The position numbers and the translations under genes were made by a program. A model generated the notes under the pieces. That model did no database searches. It saw only the letters and a program-made list of their open reading frames with translations, and had not been told where the DNA came from. A DNA stretch of 64,000 nucleotides. Source: Oasisia sp. SBJ-2009 (Eukaryota > Annelida > Polychaeta > Sabellida > Siboglinidae). Positions 12,201-27,200 of this stretch are shown piece after piece. The stretch covers positions 4,794,690-4,858,689 of the forward strand of contig OZ024855.1 in the NCBI GenBank assembly GCA_964017155.1, given 5' to 3'. How positions within the stretch are numbered: position 1 is the stretch's first letter; the number at the start of each line of letters is the position of its first letter.

Positions 12201-15200
12201 ACAACGGCGAGTCCGTCAGAGACTACTAGTGAAGGTAAAGCAGCATATATGAAAACAGTATATTTTCACATTTCAGTAATATTGTAGATTGGCTAATAAT
12301 CTATGTCGGTCACCTCGAAATTTGTTATTTAAGCTAAATATTAGAAAACATTTTCCCAGCACAAAATTACTCATTTGGAAAGTATGGAATAAAAAATTAC
12401 ATTACATCACCATTGGAAAACATATGTATGTACATGTTTTGATAAAGAACTACGGATAGCAACAATATTGTATGCCAACAAAATTAGCGAAACGAAATAT
12501 CGCTGTCAAAACGAAAGAGCTAGTCTCGAGAGGTGATTGATTGTACAACTATGTGTATAAACACTTACTTCTTCAAATATTCAAAGCGGCTTTTGATCTG
12601 ATGTTTCTGTATACAGCTTCGACCACTGCCTCGGCGGAAACCACTGGAACGACTGAAAGCGTTTCCTCGGCAGCGACCACAGAAACAGTCGCATCAAGTA
12701 CGGTCGGAGAAACAACGCAGACTGCTGAAACAACGAGCGAAGGTAAGTGACTTCCATTTCCACCTGGTAGAGATAATGCACCTCACTATAATTGGGTCAA
12801 CATTTACTGTCCGTAGATGAACAATTCTGTGTATAAACATTTACTTCTTCACATATGCAAAGCGGCTTTTAATGTGATGTTGCTGTTGCAGCTTCGACCA
12901 CTGCCTCGGCGGAAACCACTGGAACGACTGAAAGCGTTTCCTCGGCAGCGACCACAGAAACAGTCGCATCAAGTACGGTCGGAGAAACAACGCAGACTGC
13001 TGAAACAACGAGCGAAGGTAAGTGACTTCCATTTCCAACTGATAGATAGAATGCACCTCACTATACTTGGGTCAACAATTAATGTCGGTAGATGAACTAG
13101 CGGCTACACGATACCTGGCATGTGCGTATCGAAATATGAAAAGTAACACGAAAGAATGACTTGCTATACCGTATGGATATGTATTCAAAGTGTTATTAGG
13201 TGTGTAAAGTGTTAAGTGTACGAAAATTTGCTTGTGGCCAAAGGACGATATTAAAATCATAATAGAAATGTTAGTACATATAGTTCATCATTTCGTTTTT
13301 CTCAGATATGATTGAGAAGATTTTACAAGATAAACAAATATTTTCTAGCAACCACTATATCCGCGGAGAAAACAACTGGGCCAACCGAAACCTCGACGTC
13401 AACGGCGGCCACCGAAAGCACCGCACCAAGCACAAGCGAAGAACCGACGACATCCGTCGAATCAACGAGCGAAGGTAACATTTCTTTTTAATCGGGCTAA
13501 TCAAATAATTTTCATATTTCTACGATAAACTTTAAAACGGATTTTCCTTTTACGACCCAAAAATGATTGAAAATTATTAATATAAATGAAACATTAATCA
13601 TAAGATTATAGCTGTTTTCTAGTCGAATATCCTTGTTAAACAGCGACTGTAGCAAGTACAACAACCGAAAAGAGCACTATTTCTGAAGAAACATCTACTC
13701 CTCCGCCACCTTCGACTGAATCGGTGATGACGAGTACAGTCGACTTAGAAAGTTCGACATCTACAAGTAAGATCAATATACTCACCTACATATCACACAT
13801 TACGTATGTTGATCAGAGTTGTCCAGACAATTATTTACAATTTTCTAAAATAAAAGGCGTTTCCATGAACATTAGAAAAGCGATACCTCCACAATCTTAC
13901 CGCAGCATACTCAATTTGATATAAAACGAAGAAAGAACGAGGCATAGCTTGACAAAACTTGTGTTTTGAAACCGTGAAATTCAATGTAACAGTCACAAGG
14001 TGTTTGAGTTTGGTAACTATCAATACATTAATAAATCGACAGTGACTTCGACTCAATCGACAGTGGAGTCTACGGAAACCACGGGTCGTGTGACGTCAAC
14101 AGAAACAATCGCTTCAACTGTTGGCGAAACAACGGCGAGTCCGTCAGAGACTACTAGTGAAGGTAAAGCAGCATATATGAAAACAGTATATTTTCACATT
14201 TCAGTAATATTGTAGATTGGCTAATAATCTATGTGGGTCACCTCGAAATTTGTTATTTAGGCTAAATATTAGAAAACATTTTCCCAGCACAAAATTACTC
14301 ATTTGGAAAGTATGGAATAAAAAATTACATTACATCACCATTGGAAAACATATGTATGTACATGTTTTGATAAAGAACTACGGACAGCAACAATATTGTA
14401 TGCCAACAAAATTAGCGAAACGAAATATCGCTGTCAAAACGAAAGAGCTAGTCTCGAGAGGTGATTGATTGTACAACTATGTGTATAAACACTTACTTCT
14501 TCAAATATTCAAAGCGGCTTTTGATCTGATGTTTCTGTATACAGCTTCGACCACTGCCTCGGCGGAAACCACTGGAACGACTGAAAGCGTTTCCTCGGCA
14601 GCGACCACAGAAACAGTCGCATCAAGTACGGTCGGAGAAACAACGCAGACTGCTGAAACAACGAGCGAAGGTAAGTGACTTCCATTTCCACCTGGTAGAG
14701 ATAATGCACCTCACTATAATTGGGTCAACATTTACTGTCCGTAGATGAACAATTCTGTGTATAAACATTTACTTCTTCACATATGCAAAGCGGCTTTTAA
14801 TGTGATGTTGCTGTTGCAGCTTCGACCACTGCCTCGGCGGAAACCACTGGAACGACTGAAAGCGTTTCCTCGGCAGCGACCACAGAAACAGTCGCATCAA
14901 GTACGGTCGGAGAAACAACGCAGACTGCTGAAACAACGAGCGAAGGTAAGTGACTTCCATTTCCAACTGATAGATAGAATGCACCTCACTATACTTGGGT
15001 CAACAATTAATGTCGGTAGATGAACTAGCGGCTACACGATACCTGGCATGTGCGTATCGAAATATGAAAAGTAACACGAAAGAATGACTTGCTATACCGT
15101 ATGGATATGTATTCAAAGTGTTATTAGGTGTGTAAAGTGTTAAGTGTACGAAAATTTGCTTGTGGCCAAAGGACGATATTAAAATCATAATAGAAATGTT

Positions 15201-18200
15201 AGTACATATAGTTCATCATTTCGTTTTTCTCAGATATGATTGAGAAGATTTTACTAGATAAACAAATATTTTATAGCAACCACTATATCCGCGGAGAAAA
15301 CAACTGGGCCAACCGAAACCTCGACGTCAACGGCGGCCACCGAAAGCACCGCACCAAGCACAAGCGAAGAACCGACGACATCCGTCGAATCAACGAGCGA
15401 AGGTAACATTTCTTTTTAATCGGGCTAATCAAATAATTTTCATATTTCTACGATAAACTTTAAAACGGATTTTCCTTTTACGACCCAAAAATGATTGAAA
15501 ATTATTAATATAAATGAAACATTAATCATAAGATTATAGCTGTTTTCTAGTCGAATATCCTTGTTAAACAGCGACTGTAGCAAGTACAACAACCGAAAAG
15601 AGCACTATTTCTGAAGAAACATCTACTCCTCCGCCACCTTCGACTGAATCGGTGATGACGAGTACAGTCGAATTAGAAAGTTCGACATCTACAAGTAAGA
15701 TCAATATACTCACCTACATATCACACATTACGTATGTTGATCAGAGTTGTCCAGACAATTATTTACAATTTTCTAAAAAAAAAGGCGTTTCCATGAACAT
15801 TAGAAAAGCGATACCTCCACAATCTTACCGCAGCATACTCAATTTGATATAAAACGAAGAAAGAACGAGGCATAGCTTGACAAAACTTGTGTTTTGAAAC
15901 CGTGAAATTCAATGTAACAGTCACAAGGTGTTTGAGTTTGGTAACTATCAATACATTAATAAATCGACAGTGACTTCGACTCAATCGACAGTGGAGTCTA
16001 CGGAAACCACGGGTCGTGTGACGTCAACAGAAACAATCGCTTCAACTGTTGGCGAAACAACGGCGAGTCCGTCAGAGACTACTAGTGAAGGTAAAGCAGC
16101 ATATATGAAAACAGTATATTTTCACATTTCAGTAATATTGTAGATTGGCTAATAATCTATGTGGGTCACCTCGAAATTTGTTATTTAGGCTAAATATTAG
16201 AAAACATTTTCCCAGCACAAAATTACTCATTTGGAAAGTATGGAATAAAAAATTACATTACATCACCATTGGAAAACATATGTATGTACATGTTTTGATA
16301 AAGAACTACGGACAGCAACAATATTGTATGCCAACAAAATTAGCGAAACGAAATATCGCTGTCAAAACGAAAGAGCTAGTCTCGAGAGGTGATTGATTGT
16401 ACAACTATGTGTATAAACACTTACTTCTTCAAATATTCAAAGCGGCTTTTGATCTGATGTTTCTGTATACAGCTTCGACCACTGCCTCGGCGGAAACCAC
16501 TGGAACGACTGAAAGCGTTTCCTCGGCAGCGACCACAGAAACAGTCGCATCAAGTACGGTCGGAGAAACAACGCAGACTGCTGAAACAACGAGCGAAGGT
16601 AAGTGACTTCCATTTCCACCTGGTAGAGATAATGCACCTCACTATAATTGGGTCAACATTTACTGTCCGTAGATGAACAATTCTGTGTATAAACATTTAC
16701 TTCTTCACATATGCAAAGCGGCTTTTAATGTGATGTTGCTGTTGCAGCTTCGACCACTGCCTCGGCGGAAACCACTGGAACGACTGAAAGCGTTTCCTCG
16801 GCAGCGACCACAGAAACAGTCGCATCAAGTACGGTCGGAGAAACAACGCAGACTGCTGAAACAACGAGCGAAGGTAAGTGACTTCCATTTCCAACTGATA
16901 GATAGAATGCACCTCACTATACTTGGGTCAACAATTAATGTCGGTAGATGAACTAGCGGCTACACGATACCTGGCATGTGCGTATCGAAATATGAAAAGT
17001 AACACGAAAGAATGACTTGCTATACCGTATGGATATGTATTCAAAGTGTTATTAGGTGTGTAAAGTGTTAAGTGTACGAAAATTTGCTTGTGGCCAAAGG
17101 ACGATATTAAAATCATAATAGAAATGTTAGTACATATAGTTCATCATTTCGTTTTTCTCAGATATGATTGAGAAGATTTTACTAGATAAACAAATATTTT
17201 CTAGCAACCACTATATCCGCGGAGAAAACAACTGGGCCAACCGAAACCTCGACGTCAACGGCGGCCACCGAAAGCACCGCACCAAGCACAAGCGAAGAAC
17301 CGACGACATCCGTCGAATCAACGAGCGAAGGTAACATTTCTTTTTAATCGGGCTAATCAAATAATTTTCATATTTCTACGATAAACTTTAAAACGGATTT
17401 TCCTTTTACGACCCAAAAATGATTGAAAATTATTAATATAAATGAAACATTAATCATAAGATTATAGCTGTTTTCTAGTCGAATATCCTTGTTAAACAGC
17501 GACTGTAGCAAGTACAACAACCGAAAAGAGCACTATTTCTGAAGAAACATCTACTCCTCCGCCACCTTCGACTGAATCGGTGATGACGAGTACAGTCGAA
17601 TTAGAAAGTTCGACATCTACAAGTAAGATCAATATACTCACCTACATATCACACATTACGTATGTTGATCAGAGTTGTCCAGACAATTATTTACAATTTT
17701 CTAAAAAAAAAGGCGTTTCCATGAACATTAGAAAAGCGATACCTCCACAATCTTACCGCAGCATACTCAATTTGATATAAAACGAAGAAAGAACGAGGCA
17801 TAGCTTGACAAAACTTGTGTTTTGAAACCGTGAAATTCAATGTAACAGTCACAAGGTGTTTGAGTTTGGTAACTATCAATACATTAATAAATCGACAGTG
17901 ACTTCGACTCAATCGACAGTGGAGTCTACGGAAACCACGGGTCGTGTGACGTCAACAGAAACAATCGCTTCAACTGTTGGCGAAACAACGGCGAGTCCGT
18001 CAGAGACTACTAGTGAAGGTAAAGCAGCATATATGAAAACAGTATATTTTCACATTTCAGTAATATTGTAGATTGGCTAATAATCTATGTGGGTCACCTC
18101 GAAATTTGTTATTTAGGCTAAATATTAGAAAACATTTTCCCAGCACAAAATTACTCATTTGGAAAGTATGGAATAAAAAATTACATTACATCACCATTGG

Positions 18201-21200
18201 AAAACATATGTATGTACATGTTTTGATAAAGAACTACGGACAGCAACAATATTGTATGCCAACAAAATTAGCGAAACGAAATATCGCTGTCAAAACGAAA
18301 GAGCTAGTCTCGAGAGGTGATTGATTGTACAACTATGTGTATAAACACTTACTTCTTCAAATATTCAAAGCGGCTTTTGATCTGATGTTTCTGTATACAG
18401 CTTCGACCACTGCCTCGGCGGAAACCACTGGAACGACTGAAAGCGTTTCCTCGGCAGCGACCACAGAAACAGTCGCATCAAGTACGGTCGGAGAAACAAC
18501 GCAGACTGCTGAAACAACGAGCGAAGGTAAGTGACTTCCATTTCCACCTGGTAGAGATAATGCACCTCACTATAATTGGGTCAACATTTACTGTCCGTAG
18601 ATGAACAATTCTGTGTATAAACATTTACTTCTTCACATATGCAAAGCGGCTTTTAATGTGATGTTGCTGTTGCAGCTTCGACCACTGCCTCGGCGGAAAC
18701 CACTGGAACGACTGAAAGCGTTTCCTCGGCAGCGACCACAGAAACAGTCGCATCAAGTACGGTCGGAGAAACAACGCAGACTGCTGAAACAACGAGCGAA
18801 GGTAAGTGACTTCCATTTCCAACTGATAGATAGAATGCACCTCACTATACTTGGGTCAACAATTAATGTCGGTAGATGAACTAGCGGCTACACGATACCT
18901 GGCATGTGCGTATCGAAATATGAAAAGTAACACGAAAGAATGACTTGCTATACCGTATGGATATGTATTCAAAGTGTTATTAGGTGTGTAAAGTGTTAAG
19001 TGTACGAAAATTTGCTTGTGGCCAAAGGACGATATTAAAATCATAATAGAAATGTTAGTACATATAGTTCATCATTTCGTTTTTCTCAGATATGATTGAG
19101 AAGATTTTACTAGATAAACAAATATTTTCTAGCAACCACTATATCCGCGGAGAAAACAACTGGGCCAACCGAAACCTCGACGTCAACGGCGGCCACCGAA
19201 AGCACCGCACCAAGCACAAGCGAAGAACCGACGACATCCGTCGAATCAACGAGCGAAGGTAACATTTCTTTTTAATCGGGCTAATCAAATAATTTTCATA
19301 TTTCTACGATAAACTTTAAAACGGATTTTCCTTTTACGACCCAAAAATGATTGAAAATTATTAATATAAATGAAACATTAATCATAAGATTATAGCTGTT
19401 TTCTAGTCGAATATCCTTGTTAAACAGCGACTGTAGCAAGTACAACAACCGAAAAGAGCACTATTTCTGAAGAAACATCTACTCCTCCGCCACCTTCGAC
19501 TGAATCGGTGATGACGAGTACAGTCGAATTAGAAAGTTCGACATCTACAAGTAAGATCAATATACTCACCTACATATCACACATTACGTATGTTGATCAG
19601 AGTTGTCCAGACAATTATTTACAATTTTCTAAAAAAAAAGGCGTTTCCATGAACATTAGAAAAGCGATACCTCCACAATCTTACCGCAGCATACTCAATT
19701 TGATATAAAACGAAGAAAGAACGAGGCATAGCTTGACAAAACTTGTGTTTTGAAACCGTGAAATTCAATGTAACAGTCACAAGGTGTTTGAGTTTGGTAA
19801 CTATCAATACATTAATAAATCGACAGTGACTTCGACTCAATCGACAGTGGAGTCTACGGAAACCACGGGTCGTGTGACGTCAACAGAAACAATCGCTTCA
19901 TCTGTTGGCGAAACAACGGCGAGTCCGTCAGAGACTACTAGTGAAGGTAAAGCAGCATATATGAAAACAGTATATTTTCACATTTCAGTAATATTGTAGA
20001 TTGGCTAATAATCTATGTGGGTCACCTCGAAATTTGTTATTTAGGCTAAATATTAGAAAACATTTTCCCAGCACAAAATTACTCATTTGGAAAGTATGGA
20101 ATAAAAAATTACATTACATCACCATTGGAAAACATATGTATGTACATGTTTTGATAAAGAACTACGGACAGCAACAATATTGTATGCCAACAAAATTAGC
20201 GAAACGAAATATCGCTGTCAAAACGAAAGAGCTAGTCTCGAGAGGTGATTGATTGTACAACTATGTGTATAAACACTTACTTCTTCAAATATTCAAAGCG
20301 GCTTTTGATCTGATGTTTCTGTATACAGCTTCGACCACTGCCTCGGCGGAAACCACTGGAACGACTGAAAGCGTTTCCTCGGCAGCGACCACAGAAACAG
20401 TCGCATCAAGTACGGTCGGAGAAACAACGCAGACTGCTGAAACAACGAGCGAAGGTAAGTGACTTCCATTTCCACCTGGTAGAGATAATGCACCTCACTA
20501 TAATTGGGTCAACATTTACTGTCCGTAGATGAACAATTCTGTGTATAAACATTTACTTCTTCACATATGCAAAGCGGCTTTTAATGTGATGTTGCTGTTG
20601 CAGCTTCGACCACTGCCTCGGCGGAAACCACTGGAACGACTGAAAGCGTTTCCTCGGCAGCGACCACAGAAACAGTCGCATCAAGTACGGTCGGAGAAAC
20701 AACGCAGACTGCTGAAACAACGAGCGAAGGTAAGTGACTTCCATTTCCAACTGATAGATAGAATGCACCTCACTATACTTGGGTCAACAATTAATGTCGG
20801 TAGATGAACTAGCGGCTACACGATACCTGGCATGTGCGTATCGAAATATGAAAAGTAACACGAAAGAATGACTTGCTATACCGTATGGATATGTATTCAA
20901 AGTGTTATTAGGTGTGTAAAGTGTTAAGTGTACGAAAATTTGCTTGCGGCCAAAGGACGATATTAAAATCATAATAGAAACGTTAGTACACATAATTCAT
21001 CATTTCGTTTTTCTCAGATATGATTGAGAAGATTTTACTAGATAAACAAATATTTTCTAGCAACCACTATATCCGCGGAGAAAACAACTGGGCCAACCGA
21101 AACCTCGACGTCAACGGCGGCCACCGAAAGCACCGCACCAAGCACAAGCGAAGAACCAACAACATCCGTCGAATCAACGAGCGAAGGTAACATTTCTTTT

Positions 21201-24200
21201 TAATCGGGCTAATCAAATAATTTTCATATTTCCACGATAAACTTTAAAACGGATTTTCCTTTTACGACCCAAAAATGATTGAAAATTATTAATATAAATG
21301 AAACATTAATCATAAGATTATAGCTGTTTTCTAGTCGAATATCCTTGTTAAACAGCGACTGTAGCAAGTACAACAACCGAAAAGAGCACTATTTCTGAAG
21401 AAACATCTACTCCTCCGCCACCTTCGACTCAATCGGTGATGACGAGTACAGTCGAATTAGAAAGTTCGACATCTACAAGTAAGATCAATATACTCACCTA
21501 CATATCACACATTACGTATGTTGATCAGAGTTGTCCAGACAATTATTTACAATTTTCTAAAAAAACGCAATTCTATGAACATTAGAAAAGCGATACCTCC
21601 ACAATCTTACCGCAGCATACTCAATTTGATATAAAACGAAGAAAGAACGAGGCATAGTTTGACAAAACTTGTGTTTTGAAACCGTGAAATTCAATGTAAC
21701 AGTCACAAGGTGTTTGAGTTTGGTAACTATCAATACATTAATAAATCGACAGTGACTTCGACTCAATCGACAGTGGAGTCTACGGAAACCACGGGTCGTG
21801 TGACGTCAACAGAAACAATCGCTTCAACTGTTGGCGAAACAACGGCGAGTCCGTCAGAGACTACTAGTGAAGGTAAAGCAGCATATATGAAAACAGTATA
21901 TTTTCACATTTCAGTAATATTGTAGATTGGCTAATAATCTATGTCGGTCACCTCGAAATTTGTTATTTAGGCTAAATATTAGAAAACATTTTCCCAGCAC
22001 AAAATTACTCATTTGGAAAGTATGGAATAAAAAATTACATTACATCACCATTGGAAAACATATGTATGTACATGTTTTGATAAAGAACTACGGACAGCAA
22101 CAATATTGTATGCCAACAAAATTAGCGAAACCAAATATCGCTGTCAAAACGAAAGAGCTAGTCTCGAGAGGTGATTGATTGTACAACTATGTGTATAAAG
22201 ACTTACTTCTTCAAATATTCAAAGCGGCTTTTGATCTGATGTTTCTGTATACAGCTTCGACCACTGCCTCGGCGGAAACCACTGGAACGACTGAAAGCGT
22301 TTCCTCGGCAGCGACCACAGAAACAGTCGCATCAAGTACGGTCGGAGAAACAACGCAGACTGCTGAAACAACGAGCGAAGGTAAGTGACTTCCATTTCCA
22401 CCTGGTAGAGATAATGCACCTCACTATAATTGGGTCAACATTTACTGTCCGTAGATGAACAATTCTGTGTATAAACATTTACTTCTTCACATATGCAAAG
22501 CGGCTTTTAATGTGATGTTGCTGTTGCAGCTTCGACCACTGCCTCGGCGGAAACCACTGGAACGACTGAAAGCGTTTCCTCGGCAGCGACCACAGAAACA
22601 GTCGCATCAAGTACGGTCGGAGAAACAACGCAGACTGCTGAAACAACGAGCGAAGGTAAGTGACTTCCATTTCCAACTGATAGATAGAATGCACCTCACT
22701 ATACTTGGGTCAACAATTAATGTCGGTAGATGAACTAGCGGCTACACGATACCTGGCATGTGCGTATCGAAATATGAAAAGTAACACGAAAGAATGACTT
22801 GCTATACCGTATGGATATGTATTCAAAGTGTTATTAGGTGTGTAAAGTGTTAAGTGTACGAAAATTTGCTTGTGGCCAAAGGACGATATTAAAATCATAA
22901 TAGAAATGTTAGTACATATAGTTCATCATTTCGTTTTTCTCAGATATGATTGAGAAGATTTTACTAGATAAACAAATATTTTCTAGCAACCACTATATCC
23001 GCGGAGAAAACAACTGGGCCAACCGAAACCTCGACGTCAACGGCGGCCACCGAAAGCACCGCACCAAGCACAAGCGAAGAACCGACGACATCCGTCGAAT
23101 CAACGAGCGAAGGTAACATTTCTTTTTAATCGGGCTAATCAAATAATTTTCATATTTCTACGATAAACTTTAAAACGGATTTTCCTTTTACGACCCAAAA
23201 ATGATTGAAAATTATTAATATAAATGAAACATTAATCATAAGATTATAGCTGTTTTCTAGTCGAATATCCTTGTTAAACAGCGACTGTAGCAAGTACAAC
23301 AACCGAAAAGAGCACTATTTCTGAAGAAACATCTACTCCTCCGCCACCTTCGACTGAATCGGTGATGACGAGTACAGTCGAATTAGAAATTTCGACATCT
23401 ACAAGTCAGATCAATATACTCACCTACATATCACACATTACGTATGTTGATCAGAGTTGTCCAGACAATTATTTACAATTTTCTAAACAAAACGCATTTC
23501 CATGAACATTAGAAAAGCGATACCTCCACAATCTTACCGCAGCATACTCAATTTGATATAAAACGAAGAAAGAACGAGGCATAGCTTGACAAAACTTGTG
23601 TTTTGAAACCGTGAAATTCAATGTAACAGTCACAAGGTGTTTGAGTTTGGTAACTATCAATACATTAATAAATCGACAGTGACTTCGACTCAATCGACAG
23701 TGGAGTCTACGGAAACCACGGGTCGTGTGACGTCAACAGAAACAATCGCTTCAACTGTTGGCGAAACAACGGCGAGTCCGTCAGAGACTACTAGTGAAGG
23801 TAAAGCAGCATATATGAAAACAGTATATTTTCACATTTCAGTAATATTGTAGATTGGCTAATAATCTATGTCGGTCACCTCGAAATTTGTTATTTAGGCT
23901 AAATATTAGAAAACATTTTCCCAGCACAAAATTACTCATTTGGAAAGTATGGAATAAAAAATTACATTACATCACCATTGGAAAACATATGTATGTACAT
24001 GTTTTGATAAAGAACTACGGACAGCAACAATATTGTATGCCAACAAAATTAGCGAAACGAAATATCGCTGTCAAAACGAAAGAGCTAGTCTCGAGAGGTG
24101 ATTGATTGTACAACTATGTGTATAAACACTTACTTCTTCAAATATTCAAAGCGGCTTTTGATCTGATGTTTCTGTATACAGCTTCGACCACTGCCTCGGC

Positions 24201-27200
24201 GGAAACCACTGGAACGACTGAAAGCGTTTCCTCGGCAGCGACCACAGAAACAGTCGCATCAAGTACGGTCGGAGAAACAACGCAGACTGCTGAAACAACG
24301 AGCGAAGGTAAGTGACTTCCATTTCCACCTGGTAGAGATAATGCACCTCACTATAATTGGGTCAACATTTACTGTCGGTAGATGAACAATTCTGTGTATA
24401 AACATTTACTTCTTCACATATGCAAAGCGGCTTTTAATGTGATGTTGCTGTTGCAGCTTCGACCACTGCCTCGGCGGAAACCACTGGAACGACTGAAAGC
24501 GTTTCCTCGGCAGCGACCACAGAAACAGTCGCATCAAGTACGGTCGGAGAAACAACGCAGACTGCTGAAACAACGAGCGAAGGTAGGTGACTTCCATTTC
24601 CAACTGATAGATAGAATGCACCTCACTATACTTGGGTCAACAATTAATGTCGGTAGATGAACTAGCGGCTACACGATACCTGGCATGTGCGTATCGAAAT
24701 ATGAAAAGTAACACGAAAGAATGACTTGCTATACCGTATGGATATGTATTCAAAGTGTTATTAGGTGTGTAAAGTATTAAGTGTACGAAAATTTGCTTGC
24801 GGCCAAAGGCCGATATTAAAATCATAATAGAAATGTTAGTACACATAGTTCATCATTTCGTTTTTCTCAGATATGATTGAGAAGATTTTACTAGATAAAC
24901 AAATATTTTCTAGCAACCACTATATCCGCGGAGAAAACAACTGGGCCAACCGAAACCTCGACGTCAACGGCGGCCACCGAAAGCACCGCACCAAGCACAA
25001 GCGAAGAACCGACGACATCCGTCGAATCAACGAGCGAAGGTAACATTTCTTTTTAACCGGGCTAATCAAATAATTTTCATATTTCCACGATAAACTTTAA
25101 AACGGATTTTCCTTTTACGACCCAAAAATGATTGAAAATTATTAATATAAATGAAACATTAATCATAAGATTATAGCTGTTTTCTACTCGAATATCCTTG
25201 TTAAACAGCGACTGTAGCAAGTACAACAACCGAAAAGAGCACTATTTCTGAAGAAACATCTACTCCTCCGCCACCTTCGACTGAATCGGTGATGACGAGT
25301 ACAGTCGAATTAGAAAGTTCGACATCTACAAGTCAGATCAATATACTCACCTACACATCACACATTACGTATGTTGATCAGAGTTGTCCAGACAATTATT
25401 TACAATTTTCTAAAAAACGCGTTTCCATGAACATTAGAAAAGCGATACCTCCACAATCTTACCGCAGCATACTCAATTTGATATAAAACGAAGAAAGAAC
25501 GAGGCATAGCTTGACAAAACTTGTGTTTTGAAACCGTGAAATTCAATGTAACAGTCACAAGGTGTTTGAGTTTGGTAACTATCAATACATTAATAAATCG
25601 ACAGTGACTTCGACTCAATCGACAGTGGAGTCTACGGAAACCACGGGTCGTGTGACGTCAACAGAAACAATCGCTTCAACTGTTGGCGAAACAACGGCGA
25701 GTCCGTCAGAGACTACTAGTGAAGGTAAAGCAGCATATATGAAAACAGTATATTTTCACATTTCAGTAATATTGTAGATTGGCTAATAATCTATGTCGGT
25801 CACCTCGAAATTTTTTATTTAAGCTAAATATTAGAAAACATTTTCCCAGCACAAAATTACTCATTTGGAAAGTATGGAATAAAAAATTACATTACATCAC
25901 CATTGGAAAACATATGTATGTACATGTTTTGATAAAGAACTACGGACAGCAACAATATTGTATGCCAACAAAATTAGCGAAACGAAATATCGCTGTCAAA
26001 ACGAAAGAGCTAGTCTCGAGAGGTGATTGATTGTACAACTATGTGTATAAAGACTTACTTCTTCAAATATTCAAAGCGGCTTTTGATCTGATGTTTCTGT
26101 ATACAGCTTCGACCACTGCCTCGGCGGAAACCACTGGAACGACTGAAAGCGTTTCCTCGGCAGCGACCACAGAAACAGTCGCATCAAGTACGGTCGGAGA
26201 AACAACGCAGACTGCTGAAACAACGAGCGAAGGTAAGTGACTTCCATTTCCACCTGGTAGAGATAATGCACCTCACTATAATTGGGTCAACATTTACTGT
26301 CCGTAGATGAACAATTCTGTGTATCAACATTTACTTCTTCACATATGCAAAGCGGCTTTTAATGTGATGTTGCTGTTGCAGCTTCGACCACTGCCTCGGC
26401 GGAAACCACTGGAACGACTGAAAGCGTTTCCTCGGCAGCGACCACAGAAACAGTCGCATCAAGTACGGTCGGAGAAATAACGCAGACTGCTGAAACAACG
26501 AGCGAAGGTAAGTGACTTCCATTTCCAACTGATAGATAGAATGCACCTCACTATACTTGGGTCAACAATTAATGTCGGTAGATGAACTAGCGGCTACACG
26601 ATACCTGGCATGTGCGTATCGAAATATGAAAAGTAACACGAAAGAATGACTTGCTATACCGTATGGATATGTATTCAAAGTGTTATTAGGTGTGTAAAGT
26701 GTTAAGTGTACGAAAATTTGCTTGCGGCCAAAGGCCGATATTAAAATCATAATAGAAATGTTAGTACACATAGTTCATCATTTCGTTTTTCTCAGATATG
26801 ATTGAGAAGATTTTACTTGATAAACAAATATTTTCTAGCAACCACTATATCCGCGGAGAAAACAACTGGGCCAACCGAAACCTCGACGTCAACGGCGGCC
26901 ACCGAAAGCACCGCACCAAGCACAAGCGAAGAACCGACGACATCCGTCGAATCAACGAGCGAAGGTAACATTTCTTTTTAACCGGGCTAATCAAATAATT
27001 TTCATATTTCCACGATAAACTTTAAAACGGATTTTCCTTTTACGACCCAAAAATGATTGAAAATTATTAATATAAATGAAACATTAATCATAAGATTATA
27101 GCTGTTTTCTACTCGAATATCCTTGTTAAACAGCGACTGTAGCAAGTGCAACAACCGAAAAGAGCACTATTTCTGAAGAAACATCTACTCCTCCGCCACC

